A stretch of 64,000 bases of DNA from Methylorubrum suomiense (GCF_022179765.1 NZ_BPRE01000003.1:1-64000), one strand, 5' to 3'; shown: positions 41,138 through 53,473, counted from the first letter of the stretch. The notes: generated from the letters alone by a model not told the origin. A program made the numbers and translations.

Positions 41138-41572
41138 GGGGTCGGGTTCCTGGGTTTGGCGGGAGCCGGCACGCAGCGCGCTCCGGGTGTTATGGCCTGC
41201 ATCCTGGCCTGGTGAGTGCCGGGGGCCTTCCCCGGATGTCGTCGCCCTCCTGCGATGAACGAAGCAATTAGGCCGAACCCGTCAACGAAACATGAAGCTT
41301 ACGCGCCCGTTTGCATTGGCTCCGGCTCGATGTGTCGTTCCGCACATCTGGTCTCGCTCGCGATCGCTCGAAGAACAAGTCAAGACTTGATCGACTCTCA
41401 AGTCGCAAACGTGGTTAACAAGACCTTTTATAGCTTCGGCGCGGCCGACGGTCTCGCATCCTCCGGTCACCCCGCGGGGCGCGGCTTGGTGAAGGCGCCG
41501 TTAACCCTGTTCGGGCAGAGTTGGAGCCGGGGTCCTGTCAGGGCCCGCGAACAGGCCCGGATCTCTGCCGCC
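41138..41572. other. Gene-free region upstream of the outer-membrane protein gene
   Basis: About 430 bases, less GC-rich than the genes (for example 41260-41300 and 41385-41440), as expected for a regulatory region. It should hold the promoter of the beta-barrel gene on the minus strand and of the small ORF at 41573. No repeat or RNA gene recognised. Confidence 0.4.
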
Positions 41573-41803
41573 ATGCCTCTCGACACCGGCCCGCAACCGA
41601 CCCGCGGCCTCCTGTCCTGGACCCTCAAGGTGACCGTGGCCGCAGGCCTCGCCGCCGTGGGGCTCGGCCACTACGTCGCCCGCTCGGTCGAACCCGGCGC
41701 GGCGCGCATCGCGTCCCTCGACACCGATCCGGTCGTGACGGGCTCGATCGGTCCGTCGGCGCGAACGACCGCCCTCGACCCCTGCCTGCTGCGCGCTCGC
41801 TGA
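41573..41803 (+). CDS. Small membrane-anchored hypothetical protein
   Basis: 76 aa. One N-terminal membrane helix (LSWTLKVTVAAGLAAVGLGH) followed by a short periplasmic part with the DTDPVVTGSI motif, which is common at the N-terminal exposed end of small rhizobial membrane proteins. The ATG is at 41573; no strong ribosome-binding site. Confidence 0.5.
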   Translation: MPLDTGPQPTRGLLSWTLKVTVAAGLAAVGLGHYVARSVEPGAARIASLDTDPVVTGSIGPSARTTALDPCLLRAR

Positions 41804-42042
41804 GAGCGGACGCCTCCCGGCCCTGTTCGGATGTCCTGGCTGCAACCGTGCCCGCGCGGTGCGGGCGGGGCTCGCATCGCCCATCGGCCGTACCATCGAT
41901 TGACAAGCCCGCACGGCCCTCTAAGTGTCGCGCGCGTCGGGATGCGCGACGACGGCTTGCGCGACGGCACCGCGAGGACCGGCGGAACGCGCCCGGCCCC
42001 TACCGACCGGCCGATCCCAAGCGCGATGGTTCCCTGCCCCAG

Positions 42043-43584
<1,542 letters not shown>

Positions 43585-43724
43585 TCCCGGCCACCACGGG
43601 GAAGGGGCCGGTCCGGGATCGCATCCCGGCCCCGGATTCCTGGGGGGCCTTAACGTCCTGGCGACGATCGCCGAGCGATACTCCGGGCAGGACGATCCTC
43701 GTCCGGAGGAGCGGAAATCGCCGG

Positions 43725-44780
43725 ATGAGCCCCGACCTCGACCGTGAGCGCAGCCTCGCTCTGGCGCAGCGCAGCTTCGAGCTGATGCGCGACTACTGCA
43801 CCTGCGCGACCCCGCGCGCCTACGCGGTCTGGTACACCTACGTGGCCGGCAGCCAGCCGCTCATGAACGACGCGATCAAGCGCTTGACCACGCAGAACGG
43901 CACGCTGACCAGCGCCGATATCGACCAGCTCCACGATACCTATATCGACGGGCGCCGCCTCGCGCTCGAGATGGACCGGGTGAACTCGACCCTCATCGCC
44001 GAGGTCGAGGGCATCATGGAGATGATCGACGTGTCGGTCCGCTCCACGGCCCAGTACGGCGAGTCGCTCCAGGCCTTCACCCACGACATCGCCAATGCCG
44101 CGACCAGTCGGACGCGGCTCAGGGAGGTGGTCTCCACGATCATCGCCAACACCCGCGACGTGACGGCGAACAACCGCACCCTCGAAGCCCGCATGCGCGA
44201 GAGCCGCAACGAGATCGAGACCCTGCGCGAGACGCTCGAGGCGACACGGCTCGAGAGCCTGACCGATCCGCTGACGGGGCTGGGAAATCGCAAGAGCTTC
44301 GAAGAGGGCCTGCGCCGGGAGATCGATGCGGGGGCGAGCCACCGGCCGTCGAGCCTGATCGTGCTCGACATCGACTATTTCAAGCGCTTCAACGACCTCT
44401 ACGGCCACCTGACCGGCGATCAGGTGCTGCGCCTCGTCGCCATCGTGATGCGCGAGCATATCGGCCAGAAGGGTGCGACCCTCGCCCGCTTCGGCGGCGA
44501 GGAATTCGGCATCGTCCTCCCGGAGGTCGATCTGGCCACCGCCCGCGAGATCGCCGAGCGGGTGCGCACCAGCGTGACCGGGCGGGAGCTGGTCAAGCGC
44601 TCCACCGGCGAATCGCTCGGCAAGGTCACGGTCTCGCTCGGCGTCGCCCAGCAGCGCCCGGACGACAACGCGGTCTCGCTGCTGGAACGGGCCGATGCCT
44701 GCCTGTTCGCGGCCAAGCGGGCCGGACGCAACCGGACCATCGACGAGATCCAAGCCGCCGCCCTGCCGAACGTGGCCTGA
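43725..44780 (+). CDS. Diguanylate cyclase (GGDEF protein)
   Basis: 351 aa, no membrane helices. The N-terminal ~170 residues are helical and unassigned (DRERSLALAQRSFELMRDYC). After a coiled-coil region the GGDEF domain runs from ~185 (LTDPLTGLGNRKSFEE), with the active-site motif as GGEEF (residues 257-261), which is a functional variant. It should make cyclic di-GMP from GTP. GGAGGAG lies upstream of the ATG at 43725. Confidence 0.92.
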   Translation: MSPDLDRERSLALAQRSFELMRDYCTCATPRAYAVWYTYVAGSQPLMNDAIKRLTTQNGTLTSADIDQLHDTYIDGRRLALEMDRVNSTLIAEVEGIMEMIDVSVRSTAQYGESLQAFTHDIANAATSRTRLREVVSTIIANTRDVTANNRTLEARMRESRNEIETLRETLEATRLESLTDPLTGLGNRKSFEEGLRREIDAGASHRPSSLIVLDIDYFKRFNDLYGHLTGDQVLRLVAIVMREHIGQKGATLARFGGEEFGIVLPEVDLATAREIAERVRTSVTGRELVKRSTGESLGKVTVSLGVAQQRPDDNAVSLLERADACLFAAKRAGRNRTIDEIQAAALPNVA

Positions 44781-44894
44781 TCCGGGCGAGCCGCCTCACA
44801 TTCGAAGCCGTCGCGTCGTCGCCTCGGAGAGGATCCGGAGCGACGCGCCCGTATCCTGGACCCCGGCCCGCATTCGCGGCGGGCTTCGTCAGCC

Positions 44895-45269
44895 TCAGGC
44901 CAGGACGGGGATCCGGTCCGGGGTGACGGGCGTGATCGCCACCGACTCGCCGCAGCCGCAGGCGGAGGTCTGGTTCGGGTTGTTGAACACGAACTGCGAC
45001 GACAGCTTGTTGGTCTGGAAATCCATCTCGGTGCCGAGCAGGAACAGCACCGCCTTGGGATCGATGAAGACGGTCACGCCGCGATCCTCGATCATGTCCT
45101 CGCCGGGCTTGCGCTCCTCGGCATATTCCATCGTGTAGGACATGCCGGCGCAGCCGCCGTTCTTCACGCCGACGCGCAGACCTGCGATCGGCCGGTCGGC
45201 ATCGGCCATGATGGCCTTGATCCGATCCGCGGCGCGGTCGGTCAGCGAGATTACCTTGAAACCTGACAT
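44895..45269 (-). CDS. sufA: SufA (A-type Fe-S carrier)
   Basis: 124 aa, HesB/IscA family. The three conserved cysteines are C40 (NGGCAGM) and C104/C106 (SACGCGES), which bind or transfer a 2Fe-2S or 4Fe-4S cluster. It receives clusters from the SufBCD scaffold and passes them to target proteins. GGAGAG precedes the ATG at 45267-45269. It is the last member of the SUF region, set apart from sufT by an opposite-strand Uma2 gene, so it must have its own promoter or share read-through. Confidence 0.93.
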   Translation of the reverse strand: MSGFKVISLTDRAADRIKAIMADADRPIAGLRVGVKNGGCAGMSYTMEYAEERKPGEDMIEDRGVTVFIDPKAVLFLLGTEMDFQTNKLSSQFVFNNPNQTSACGCGESVAITPVTPDRIPVLA

Positions 45270-45423
45270 GGTTGTCTCTCTCCTGCGGCCGGGTTCAAGG
45301 CCCGGGCGGGTGAGTTGGTCGAACATATCGGAAGATAAGCATCCGGCGGGCAAGGGTCCACCGGAGGGTCCCTGCGCCGCACGCATTCCGGCGTGCTATG
45401 CTTCCGCAGTCACGGAGGGTGCG

Positions 45424-46011
45424 ATGGCCGATCCTGCGCGGCGGCGGATGACGCCGGAAGAGTTCTTCGAATGGCAATCGGCCCAAGACGGGCTCTACGA
45501 ACTCGTCGACGGCGTGCCGGTACCGCATGTGAAGATGATGACCGGCGCGAGCGTTCAGCACGACCGCGCGACCGTGAACATCATCGTCAGCCTCGGCGTG
45601 CAATTGCGCGGATCCGGCTGCCGCCCGACGACCGACGACGTCGCGCTACGCACCAGCATCGCCACGATCCGGCGGCCCGACGTGACGGTGGAATGCGGCG
45701 AACTCATCCGCGACACTTACGAGAACCGTTCGCCGCGTCTCGTCGTCGAAGTGCTGTCGCCCTCGACGACGAACATCGATCGGTTCCGCAAGCTCGACGA
45801 GTACAGGCGCCACCCCACCCTCGCCTACATTCTCCTCGTCGAGACGCGCTTTTCCAGCACCGTACTCTACCGCCGTGAGGGTGAGGCATGGCTGGAAGAG
45901 AGCTTCGAGGCACCGGATGCCGTCATCGACTTGCCGGCGATCGGTGCGCGTCTGACGCTCGCCGACATCTACGAAGACGTTGTCTTCGAGCCGGGCCGCC
46001 CGGCGCGGTGA
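45424..46011 (+). CDS. Uma2-family (PD-(D/E)XK-like) endonuclease fold protein
   Basis: 195 aa, GGAGGG before the ATG at 45424. It has the Uma2/DUF820 core: MTPEEFFEWQSA, YELVDGVPV, the acidic RRPDVTVEC and the LVVEVLSPST strand with Glu. The fold belongs to the restriction-endonuclease superfamily; such genes are numerous in cyanobacteria and scattered in alphaproteobacteria. It is on the opposite strand to, and between, sufT and sufA, so it looks inserted there. Confidence 0.85.
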   Translation: MADPARRRMTPEEFFEWQSAQDGLYELVDGVPVPHVKMMTGASVQHDRATVNIIVSLGVQLRGSGCRPTTDDVALRTSIATIRRPDVTVECGELIRDTYENRSPRLVVEVLSPSTTNIDRFRKLDEYRRHPTLAYILLVETRFSSTVLYRREGEAWLEESFEAPDAVIDLPAIGARLTLADIYEDVVFEPGRPAR

Positions 46012-46015
46012 CGGG

Positions 46016-46399
46016 CTACCACATGTCGAGCGCGACGCGGGCCTCGTCGGACATCCGGCTCTGGTCCCACGGCGGATCGAACACCATCGTGACCTGACAG
46101 GACTGGACGCCCGGCACCGCTGTGACGGCGTTCTCGACCCAGCCCGGCATCTCGCCGGCCACCGGGCAGCCCGGGGCGGTCAGGGTCATGTCGATCAGCA
46201 CCCGCCGGTCGTCCTCGATCTGGACGCGGTAGATCAGGCCGAGTTCGTAGATGTCGGCGGGAATCTCCGGGTCGTAGACCGATTTGAGGGCGGCGACGAT
46301 GTCGTCGGTCAGGCGGTCGATCTCCTCCGCGGGGATCGCCGAGGCCGCCGCGAGGGCGGGGGTGTTGTTGCCGCCGGTGATCGTATCGTCTGCGCTCAT
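46016..46399 (-). CDS. sufT: SufT (DUF59/MIP18-like Fe-S assembly protein)
   Basis: 127 aa. MIP18/DUF59 core: ALKSVYDPEIPADIYELGLI, LTAPGCPVAGEMPGWV, VFDPPWDQSRMS. SufT works with SufBCD in loading clusters. It follows sufS by 66 bases on the same strand, as in many alphaproteobacterial suf operons. Confidence 0.93.
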   Translation of the reverse strand: MSADDTITGGNNTPALAAASAIPAEEIDRLTDDIVAALKSVYDPEIPADIYELGLIYRVQIEDDRRVLIDMTLTAPGCPVAGEMPGWVENAVTAVPGVQSCQVTMVFDPPWDQSRMSDEARVALDMW

Positions 46400-46465
46400 C
46401 GCAACCTCTCCTCCGGCCCGCGGAGGCCGGCCCCTGCCGGCTTCCGCGATCGGAATAGTATAAAA

Positions 46466-47710
46466 TCAGGCGAACAGCATCTCGGCCTTGGTCAGCGCCG
46501 CGGCCAGGGCGTCGATCTCGTCGGTCGTATTATACAGACCGAACGAGGCGCGACAGGTCGAGGTGACGCCGAAGCGGTTCAGCAGCGGCATGGCGCAATG
46601 CGTCCCCGCCCGCACCGCCACGCCCTGCCGGTCGATGATGGTGGCAACGTCGTGGGCATGGGCGCCCTTCATCTCGAAGGCGATCACGCCGCCCTTGTCC
46701 TTGGCCTTGCCGATCAGCGTCAGGGAATTCATCGCGCCGAGGCGCTCCTGCGCGTAGGCCGTCAGCGCCGCCTCGTGCGCCTCGATCCGATCGCGCCCGA
46801 GCGTCATCATGAATTCGAGCGCGGCGCCTAAGCCCACCGCCTCGATGATCGCCGGCGTGCCCGCCTCGAAGCGGTGCGGCGGATCGTTGTAGCTGATCGC
46901 GTCCTGGGTCACCGTGCGGATCATCTCGCCGCCGCCCTGGTAGGGCGGCAGCCGGTCCAGCCATTCCTTCTTGCCGTAGAGCACGCCGATGCCGGTCGGC
47001 CCGTAGACCTTGTGGCCGGTGAACACGAAGAAGTCGCAGTCGAGCGCCCGCACGTCGACCGCGCGGTGGACGGCGCTCTGGGCGCCGTCGAGCAGCACCG
47101 GCACGCCGTGGGCGTGGGCGATGCGCACGATCTCCTCGGCCGGCGTCACCGTCCCGAGCACGTTCGACATGTGGGTGATCGCGACCATCTTGGTGCGCGG
47201 CGTGAAGAGCTTTTCGTACTCTTCGACCAGGAAGTTGCCCTCGTCGTCCACCGGCGCCCACTTGATCACGGCACCCTTGCGCTCGCGCAGAAAGTGCCAG
47301 GGGACGATGTTGGAGTGGTGCTCCATGATCGAGAGGATGATCTCGTCCCCCTCCCCGATCAGCCCGGCCTGGCCCATCGACGACGCGACGAGGTTGTAGG
47401 CCTCCGTCGCGTTGCGGGTGAAGATGATCTCGTCGGTCGAGGCCGCGTTGAGGAATTGGCGCGTGGTCTCGCGGGCGCCCTCGAACCCCTCGGTCGCCGC
47501 GTTGGCCATGTAATGCAGGCCGCGATGGACGTTGGCGTAGCCGGTCTGCATGCACGAGACCATGGCGTCGATCACCGCCTTGGGCTTCTGCGAAGAGGCC
47601 GCGTTGTCGAGATAGACCAGCGGTTTGCCGTAGACCTTCTCGGAGAGGATCGGGAATTCCCGACGGATCGCCTCGACGTCGTAGGGGGTGGGGCGGACGG
47701 GTGCGTTCAT
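46466..47710 (-). CDS. sufS: SufS cysteine desulfurase
   Basis: 414 aa, class V aminotransferase fold. The PLP lysine is K234 (FTGHKVYGP) and the catalytic persulfide cysteine C372 (RAGTHCAMPLL). This group-II architecture is typical of SufS and uses SufE or SufU to pass sulfur; no sufE is visible here. Start ATG at 47708-47710. Between it and sufD lies a 300-base gap filled with palindromes. Confidence 0.95.
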   Translation of the reverse strand: MNAPVRPTPYDVEAIRREFPILSEKVYGKPLVYLDNAASSQKPKAVIDAMVSCMQTGYANVHRGLHYMANAATEGFEGARETTRQFLNAASTDEIIFTRNATEAYNLVASSMGQAGLIGEGDEIILSIMEHHSNIVPWHFLRERKGAVIKWAPVDDEGNFLVEEYEKLFTPRTKMVAITHMSNVLGTVTPAEEIVRIAHAHGVPVLLDGAQSAVHRAVDVRALDCDFFVFTGHKVYGPTGIGVLYGKKEWLDRLPPYQGGGEMIRTVTQDAISYNDPPHRFEAGTPAIIEAVGLGAALEFMMTLGRDRIEAHEAALTAYAQERLGAMNSLTLIGKAKDKGGVIAFEMKGAHAHDVATIIDRQGVAVRAGTHCAMPLLNRFGVTSTCRASFGLYNTTDEIDALAAALTKAEMLFA

Positions 47711-47761
47711 CGTCTCGACCTTGAAGCGTGACGGCCAAGGTGCCGCCGATCCCGCTCCTTC

Positions 47762-47879
47762 CCTCATCCCGAGGTGCCGGAGCGAAGCGGAAGGCTTTGG
47801 GCGAGCCCTCCAGATATCACTGCGATCCCTGAAGCCCTCCTTCGAGGCCGAGCTGACGCTCAGCACCTCAGGATGAGGG
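47762..47879. repeat. CCTCATCCTGAGGTGC-type palindromic repeat, copy A3
   Basis: Starts CCTCATCCCGAGGTGCC and ends GCACCTCAGGATGAGG. It lies in the gap between sufD and sufS, so it is transcribed if the suf operon is one unit. Confidence 0.8.
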
Positions 47880-47910
47880 TTCAGGGTTGGACCCATGCGA
47901 TGTGCGTGGC

Positions 47911-47994
47911 CCCTCCCCCATCTCCCGTCGGGCTTGCCCGACTGGAGCATTCAGGATGCGGATATCGAGCGCGCCCGATATCCGTGGGGGAGGG
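47911..47994. repeat. Three-way-junction palindromic element between sufD and sufS
   Basis: An 84-bp element: outer 10-bp stem (47911-47920 with 47985-47994), and inside it two complete hairpins, GTCGGGC-TT-GCCCGAC (47927-47942) and CGGATATCG-N8-CGATATCCG (47959-47984). All pairings are exact. It can fold as a clover-like three-way junction in DNA or RNA. Confidence 0.7.
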
Positions 47995-48010
47995 TTGAAG
48001 GCGGTGTGCC

Positions 48011-49333
48011 CTACCCTCTGGCCTTCAGCCAAGCCTCGATCCCGCCGATCAGCGCCTCGCGGGCACCCTCGTGGGTCACCGCCTCCACCGCCTCGCCGAC
48101 GAAGGCCTGGACCAGCAGGCTCTCGGCGGTGGCGCGCGGCAGGCCGCGGGCCATGAGGTAGAACAGCAGCTCGTCGTCCGGCGCGCCGCAGGTCGCGCCG
48201 TGGCCGCAGGCGACGTCGTCGGCGAAGATCTCCAGCTCCGGCTTGTTCATCATCTGCCCCTCGTCCTTGAGGAGCAGGCAATCGGACTTCATCTTGCCGT
48301 CGGTCTGCTGCGCGCCCTGGCGGACGATAATCTTGCCCTGGAACACGCCGGTGGCTTCGCCGTCGATCACCGTCTTGAACATCTCGCGGCCCACCCCGCC
48401 CGTCGCCGCGTGGTCGGCCAGCAGGGTCGAATCCGCGAGCTGTCCGTCGCCCAGCAACGCCGCGCCGTTGACGACCGCGTTGGCGTCCTCGCCCGCGATG
48501 TGCAGGTAGAGCTGGTGGCGCGAGAGCTTGGCGCCGGTCACGAGATTGACCGTCTCGAGCTGCGCCCGCGCGTCGAGCCGCACGGAGAGCGTCGACAGGG
48601 CGATGGCAGCGTCGCCCTCCCGGTTGATCCGGCTGTGGCGGAGGGCAGCCTCCTCGCCGATGTGCACGTCGAGGGCATCGTTGGGCTGATAGATCAGTCC
48701 GGACGGCCCCTCATGGCTCTCCAGCAGGAAGAACTCCGCGCCCGCGCCGAGATCGACCAGCACGCGGGTCGCCGTCGAGAACGACGTCGCGCCGGTGCCG
48801 ACGAAGCGCAGATGGATCGGCGTCGCGGGCTTGGCGCCGGCGGCCACCGAGATCAGCGCGCCGTCCGCCAGGAAGGCGGTGTTGAGCTGATAGACCGGGT
48901 TCTCGCGCACCTGCTCGACGGGGGCGAGGAGCTTCAGGCGGGCATCGCCCTTCCCCATCGCCTCGTTGAGCGGCGTGACGGTCACGCCCTCGGGCAACCG
49001 GTCGAGATCCGACAGGGCGGCGACGAGATGGCCGTTGACGAAGGTGAGGCGCGCGGCCTCGACTTCGTGAAAGCCCGTGGCACCGGCGACGGCGGCCTTG
49101 GCGGCGTCCTCGGACGGGGCCTCGGCGGGCGGGGCGGCCTCGGTGATGGCGGCGCGCAGGTCCGTGTACTTGAACGCCTCGACCCGGCGGCTCGGCAGGC
49201 CGGTCGCCTCGAAGAAGCGGAACGCCTCCTCGCGGCTGATGGCCTGCTCGCTGGCAAACGCCGCGCGCGAGGATTCGAACAGCTTCGACAGCCCGGCCTC
49301 GGCGGGGGAGCGGAGATTGGTGACGTCGGCCAT
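48011..49333 (-). CDS. sufD: SufD Fe-S scaffold protein
   Basis: 440 aa. Beta-helix core of SufB/SufD family with the C-terminal block FQGKIIVRQGAQQTDGKM and the conserved DDVACGHGATCG. It forms the SufBC2D scaffold. Its ATG overlaps the sufC stop by one base (TGATG), so translation is coupled. Confidence 0.95.
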   Translation of the reverse strand: MADVTNLRSPAEAGLSKLFESSRAAFASEQAISREEAFRFFEATGLPSRRVEAFKYTDLRAAITEAAPPAEAPSEDAAKAAVAGATGFHEVEAARLTFVNGHLVAALSDLDRLPEGVTVTPLNEAMGKGDARLKLLAPVEQVRENPVYQLNTAFLADGALISVAAGAKPATPIHLRFVGTGATSFSTATRVLVDLGAGAEFFLLESHEGPSGLIYQPNDALDVHIGEEAALRHSRINREGDAAIALSTLSVRLDARAQLETVNLVTGAKLSRHQLYLHIAGEDANAVVNGAALLGDGQLADSTLLADHAATGGVGREMFKTVIDGEATGVFQGKIIVRQGAQQTDGKMKSDCLLLKDEGQMMNKPELEIFADDVACGHGATCGAPDDELLFYLMARGLPRATAESLLVQAFVGEAVEAVTHEGAREALIGGIEAWLKARG

Positions 49334-50085
49334 CACGCGGCCTCGCTGGTGCGGTACTCGGCGTAGCCGGAGGCCTCGAGTTCGAGCGCCAACTCCTTGC
49401 CGCCGGTCTTCACGATCTGGCCCTTCGACATGACGTGCACGGTGTCGGGCACGATGTGGTTGAGGAGCCGCTGATAGTGGGTGATGACGAGGAACGAGCG
49501 CCCCTGCGCCCGCAGCGCGTTCACGCCCTCGGAGACGATGCGCAGCGCGTCGATGTCGAGGCCGGAATCGGTCTCGTCGAGGACGCAGAACTTCGGCTGC
49601 AGCAGCGCCATCTGCAGGATCTCCATGCGCTTCTTCTCACCGCCGGAGAAGCCGACATTGAGGGCGCGCTTGAGCATCTCCTTGTTGATCTCGAGCTTGT
49701 CGGCGGCGCCGTTGACCGCGCGGATGAACTCGGGGGTCGAGAGCTCGTCCTCGCCGCGGGCCTTGCGCTGCGCGTTGAGGCAGGCCTTGAGGAAGGTCAT
49801 CGTGCCCACACCCGGGATTTCCAGCGGGTACTGGAAGGCCAGGAAGATGCCGGCGGCGGCGCGCTCGTCGGCCGCCATCTCCAGCACGTTCTGCCCGTCG
49901 AGCAGGATCTCGCCGTCGAGGACCTCGTAATCCTCCTTGCCGGCGATGACGTAGGAGAGCGTCGACTTGCCGGAGCCGTTCGGGCCCATGATCGCGGCGA
50001 CCTCGCCGTCGTTCACGGTGAGGTTCAGGCCGTTGAGGATGCGGTTGTCCTCGATCTGTACGACGAGGTTCTTGATTTCCAGCAT
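49333..50085 (-). CDS. sufC: SufC ABC ATPase
   Basis: 250 aa. Walker [10 protein letters not shown], signature [11 protein letters not shown], Walker B with LDETDSGLD. ATPase of the SufBCD scaffold. Start [14 protein letters not shown] at 50083-50085; its upstream neighbour is the secreted NTR-like gene rather than sufB. Confidence 0.96.
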   Translation of the reverse strand: MLEIKNLVVQIEDNRILNGLNLTVNDGEVAAIMGPNGSGKSTLSYVIAGKEDYEVLDGEILLDGQNVLEMAADERAAAGIFLAFQYPLEIPGVGTMTFLKACLNAQRKARGEDELSTPEFIRAVNGAADKLEINKEMLKRALNVGFSGGEKKRMEILQMALLQPKFCVLDETDSGLDIDALRIVSEGVNALRAQGRSFLVITHYQRLLNHIVPDTVHVMSKGQIVKTGGKELALELEASGYAEYRTSEAA

Positions 50086-50126
50086 GTCAGTTCACGTCCA
50101 TATTCGATGTTCAGTTCGCTCGATGA

Positions 50127-50572
50127 CTATTTATCAGCTGCGCTGTAAAACTCATCGAGCTCAAAGTATCCACAGCTCCCGATCCAGAACGTATTCCTCG
50201 TTTGGGGCGCCTTGGTGAGCGCAACGGTCAGCAACCTTCGCTGAGACGCCGCCTGAAAGAGAGAAGTGCCGAGACCGCAATTCCCCCCCTCATTGCCACC
50301 TGAGGTCTGAATTCGGATTTTGCGATCCAGTTTGCCCTTGATCGTCTTGACCACCATTGCGTCGCCGAAGACCTCCGGCTCGCCGCGCCTGGCATCCGGA
50401 ATCTCGACGCGATCGACACGAAGGGTCGCGACGATCTCCGCTTGGTCGAGGCGATAGGCCCGCCTTTCCTCGTCCGTCTTGAGACGGAGAGGAAAGGGGC
50501 AATCGCAAGCCTGCGCCCGACCAGCCGACGCGGCGGCTGCCACGACCAGCATCGCGGCAGCCGGCGTCCGTC

Positions 50573-50576
<4 letters not shown>
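50127..50576 (-). CDS. Secreted NTR/TIMP-like protein inside the suf operon
   Basis: 149 aa. A hydrophobic N-terminus ends in a likely AQA cleavage site, after which the mature chain begins with CDCPFP (C24, C26). Other cysteines are C100 and C135. The pattern CxCP at the N-terminus, [16 protein letters not shown] with a following hydrophobic strand and a GSCGYFEL end resembles the netrin-like (NTR/TIMP) domain. The ATG overlaps the sufB stop as ATGA (50573-50576), so it is translated with the operon. Function unknown; membership in the operon is unexpected for a secreted protein. Confidence 0.7.
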
Positions 50577-52042
<1,466 letters not shown>

Positions 52043-52116
52043 TCAGCCTCTCCTCACCGACTCCGGTTTCAAGGACCGGGGGTTTCAACGAAAGCAATGG
52101 CTTGGGCGGGCGGCGC

Positions 52117-53289
52117 TCAGGCAGCCTGCCCTCGCCGTCGATATAGGGACGACACGACCCGTTCGAACCCCTCTAAGAAGCGTTGCAGGTCGTCCTCGTC
52201 CGAATTCCAGCCGAAACTCACGCGCAGCGCCCCTGCGGCGAGCGCGGGGCTCACGCCCATCGCGGCGAGCACCGGCGAGCGGGCGACCTTGCCCGAGGCA
52301 CAGGCCGAGCCCGAGGAAACGGCCACGCCGGCCAGATCCAGGGCGATCAGGGCGGTCGCCGCCTCCAGCCCCGGTACGGCGAAGCTCAGCGTGTTCGGCA
52401 GCCGCTCGGCCCCCGCCCCGAACACCACCGCTTCGGGCGCGAGCGCCCGCACCCCGGCTTCGAGCCGATTGCGCAGGGCGGCGAGGCGGAGGCCCTCGGC
52501 GGCGAGCGCCGCGTGGGCGATTCGCCCCGCCTCGCCCATGCCGACGATCCCGGGCAAGTTCTCGGTGCCGCAGCGCAGCCGTGCCTCCTGGCCACCGCCG
52601 CGCAGGAGCGGCACCTCCAGGCTCACGCCCTCGGCCAGCACCAGCGCGCCGACCCCCTTGGGCGCCGCGAACTTGTGGCCGGACAGGGTCAGGGCATCGA
52701 GCCCGAGGGCGTCGAGGCTCAGGGGAATCTTTCCGACCGCCTGCACCGCGTCGCTGTGAACCAGCGCCTGTCCGTGGGCGCGGGCGAGCCGCACGATCGT
52801 CGCGAGGGGCTGCACCGCGCCGGTCTCGTTGTTGGCCGCGTGGACCGAGATCAGCACGGCTTCGCCGCGGCAGGCATCCAGGCGAGCCGCGAGGACATCG
52901 AGGCGAAGCATGCCGGCCGCGTCCACCGGCAGGATCTCGACCATCGTGTCGGGGAACCGATGGCCCACGGCGACGCAAGCGTGCTCGGTCGCCGAGATCA
53001 TCAGCCGGGTCGGCGCGGGCATGCCCCGGCGGCGCAAGGCCCCCGACAGGACGGTGTTGGCGGCTTCCGTGCCGCCGCTCGTGAAGACGACCCGTTCCGG
53101 TGCCGCCCCGACCAGGGCTGCCACCCTCGCGCGGGCCTCCTGCAGGGCCTGACGCGCCGCCCGCCCCTCGGCATGGACCGAGGACGGATTGCCTGGCAGC
53201 GTCAGCGCGCGCGCGACCGCCGCCGCGACCGCCGGCCGTGCCGGAGAGGTCGCGTTGTGGTCGAGGTAACTGCGCGCTGCCCTATCCAT
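52117..53289 (-). CDS. Cysteine desulfurase (NifS/IscS-like), first gene of the suf operon
   Basis: 390 aa. PLP lysine K206 (LSGHKFAAPKG) and catalytic loop VSSGSACASGK, so group-I (NifS/IscS) type, distinct from the SufS at 46466. The cluster thus has two desulfurases, a common alphaproteobacterial arrangement. Start MDRAARSYLDHNATSP at 53287-53289. Two ICE/Irr-like boxes lie upstream at 53438-53471. No Rrf2/IscR regulator gene precedes it. Confidence 0.92.
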   Translation of the reverse strand: MDRAARSYLDHNATSPARPAVAAAVARALTLPGNPSSVHAEGRAARQALQEARARVAALVGAAPERVVFTSGGTEAANTVLSGALRRRGMPAPTRLMISATEHACVAVGHRFPDTMVEILPVDAAGMLRLDVLAARLDACRGEAVLISVHAANNETGAVQPLATIVRLARAHGQALVHSDAVQAVGKIPLSLDALGLDALTLSGHKFAAPKGVGALVLAEGVSLEVPLLRGGGQEARLRCGTENLPGIVGMGEAGRIAHAALAAEGLRLAALRNRLEAGVRALAPEAVVFGAGAERLPNTLSFAVPGLEAATALIALDLAGVAVSSGSACASGKVARSPVLAAMGVSPALAAGALRVSFGWNSDEDDLQRFLEGFERVVSSLYRRRGQAA

Positions 53290-53435
53290 CCGTCGCCTGA
53301 ACTGTCTTCGCCGACCTTTGGCCGCCCTCTGTCCGCCGCGCGAACCCGCGATTTCCTTGATTTCGCCCCCCTTCCCCATGCTAAGGCGCCCGCAACGGCG
53401 CCCTCAACGCAGGGACGAGGCTTCGAAACACTCTA

Positions 53436-53473
53436 TCTTAGAACAATTCTAATTACCTAGAATTATTCTAAGA
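53436..53473. promoter_or_regulatory. Two tandem ICE/Irr boxes upstream of the suf operon
   Basis: TTAGAACAATTCTAA at 53438-53452 and CTAGAATTATTCTAA at 53457-53471, centres 19 bases apart and themselves arranged as a 38-bp palindrome. Each fits the iron-control-element consensus TTAGAA-N3-TTCTAA to which Irr binds in rhizobia. They lie 147-184 bases before the desulfurase start and just 5' of the divergent hydrolase gene. Confidence 0.85.

Noticed and set aside
41376..41389. Small palindrome CAAGT-caag-ACTTG upstream of the beta-barrel gene
   Set aside because: Only five paired bases, expected by chance in a stretch of this length.
53436..53473. IscR or RirA operator
   Set aside because: The sites match TTAGAA-N3-TTCTAA (Irr/ICE) far better than the IscR type 1 pattern or the TGA-N9-TCA RirA box.
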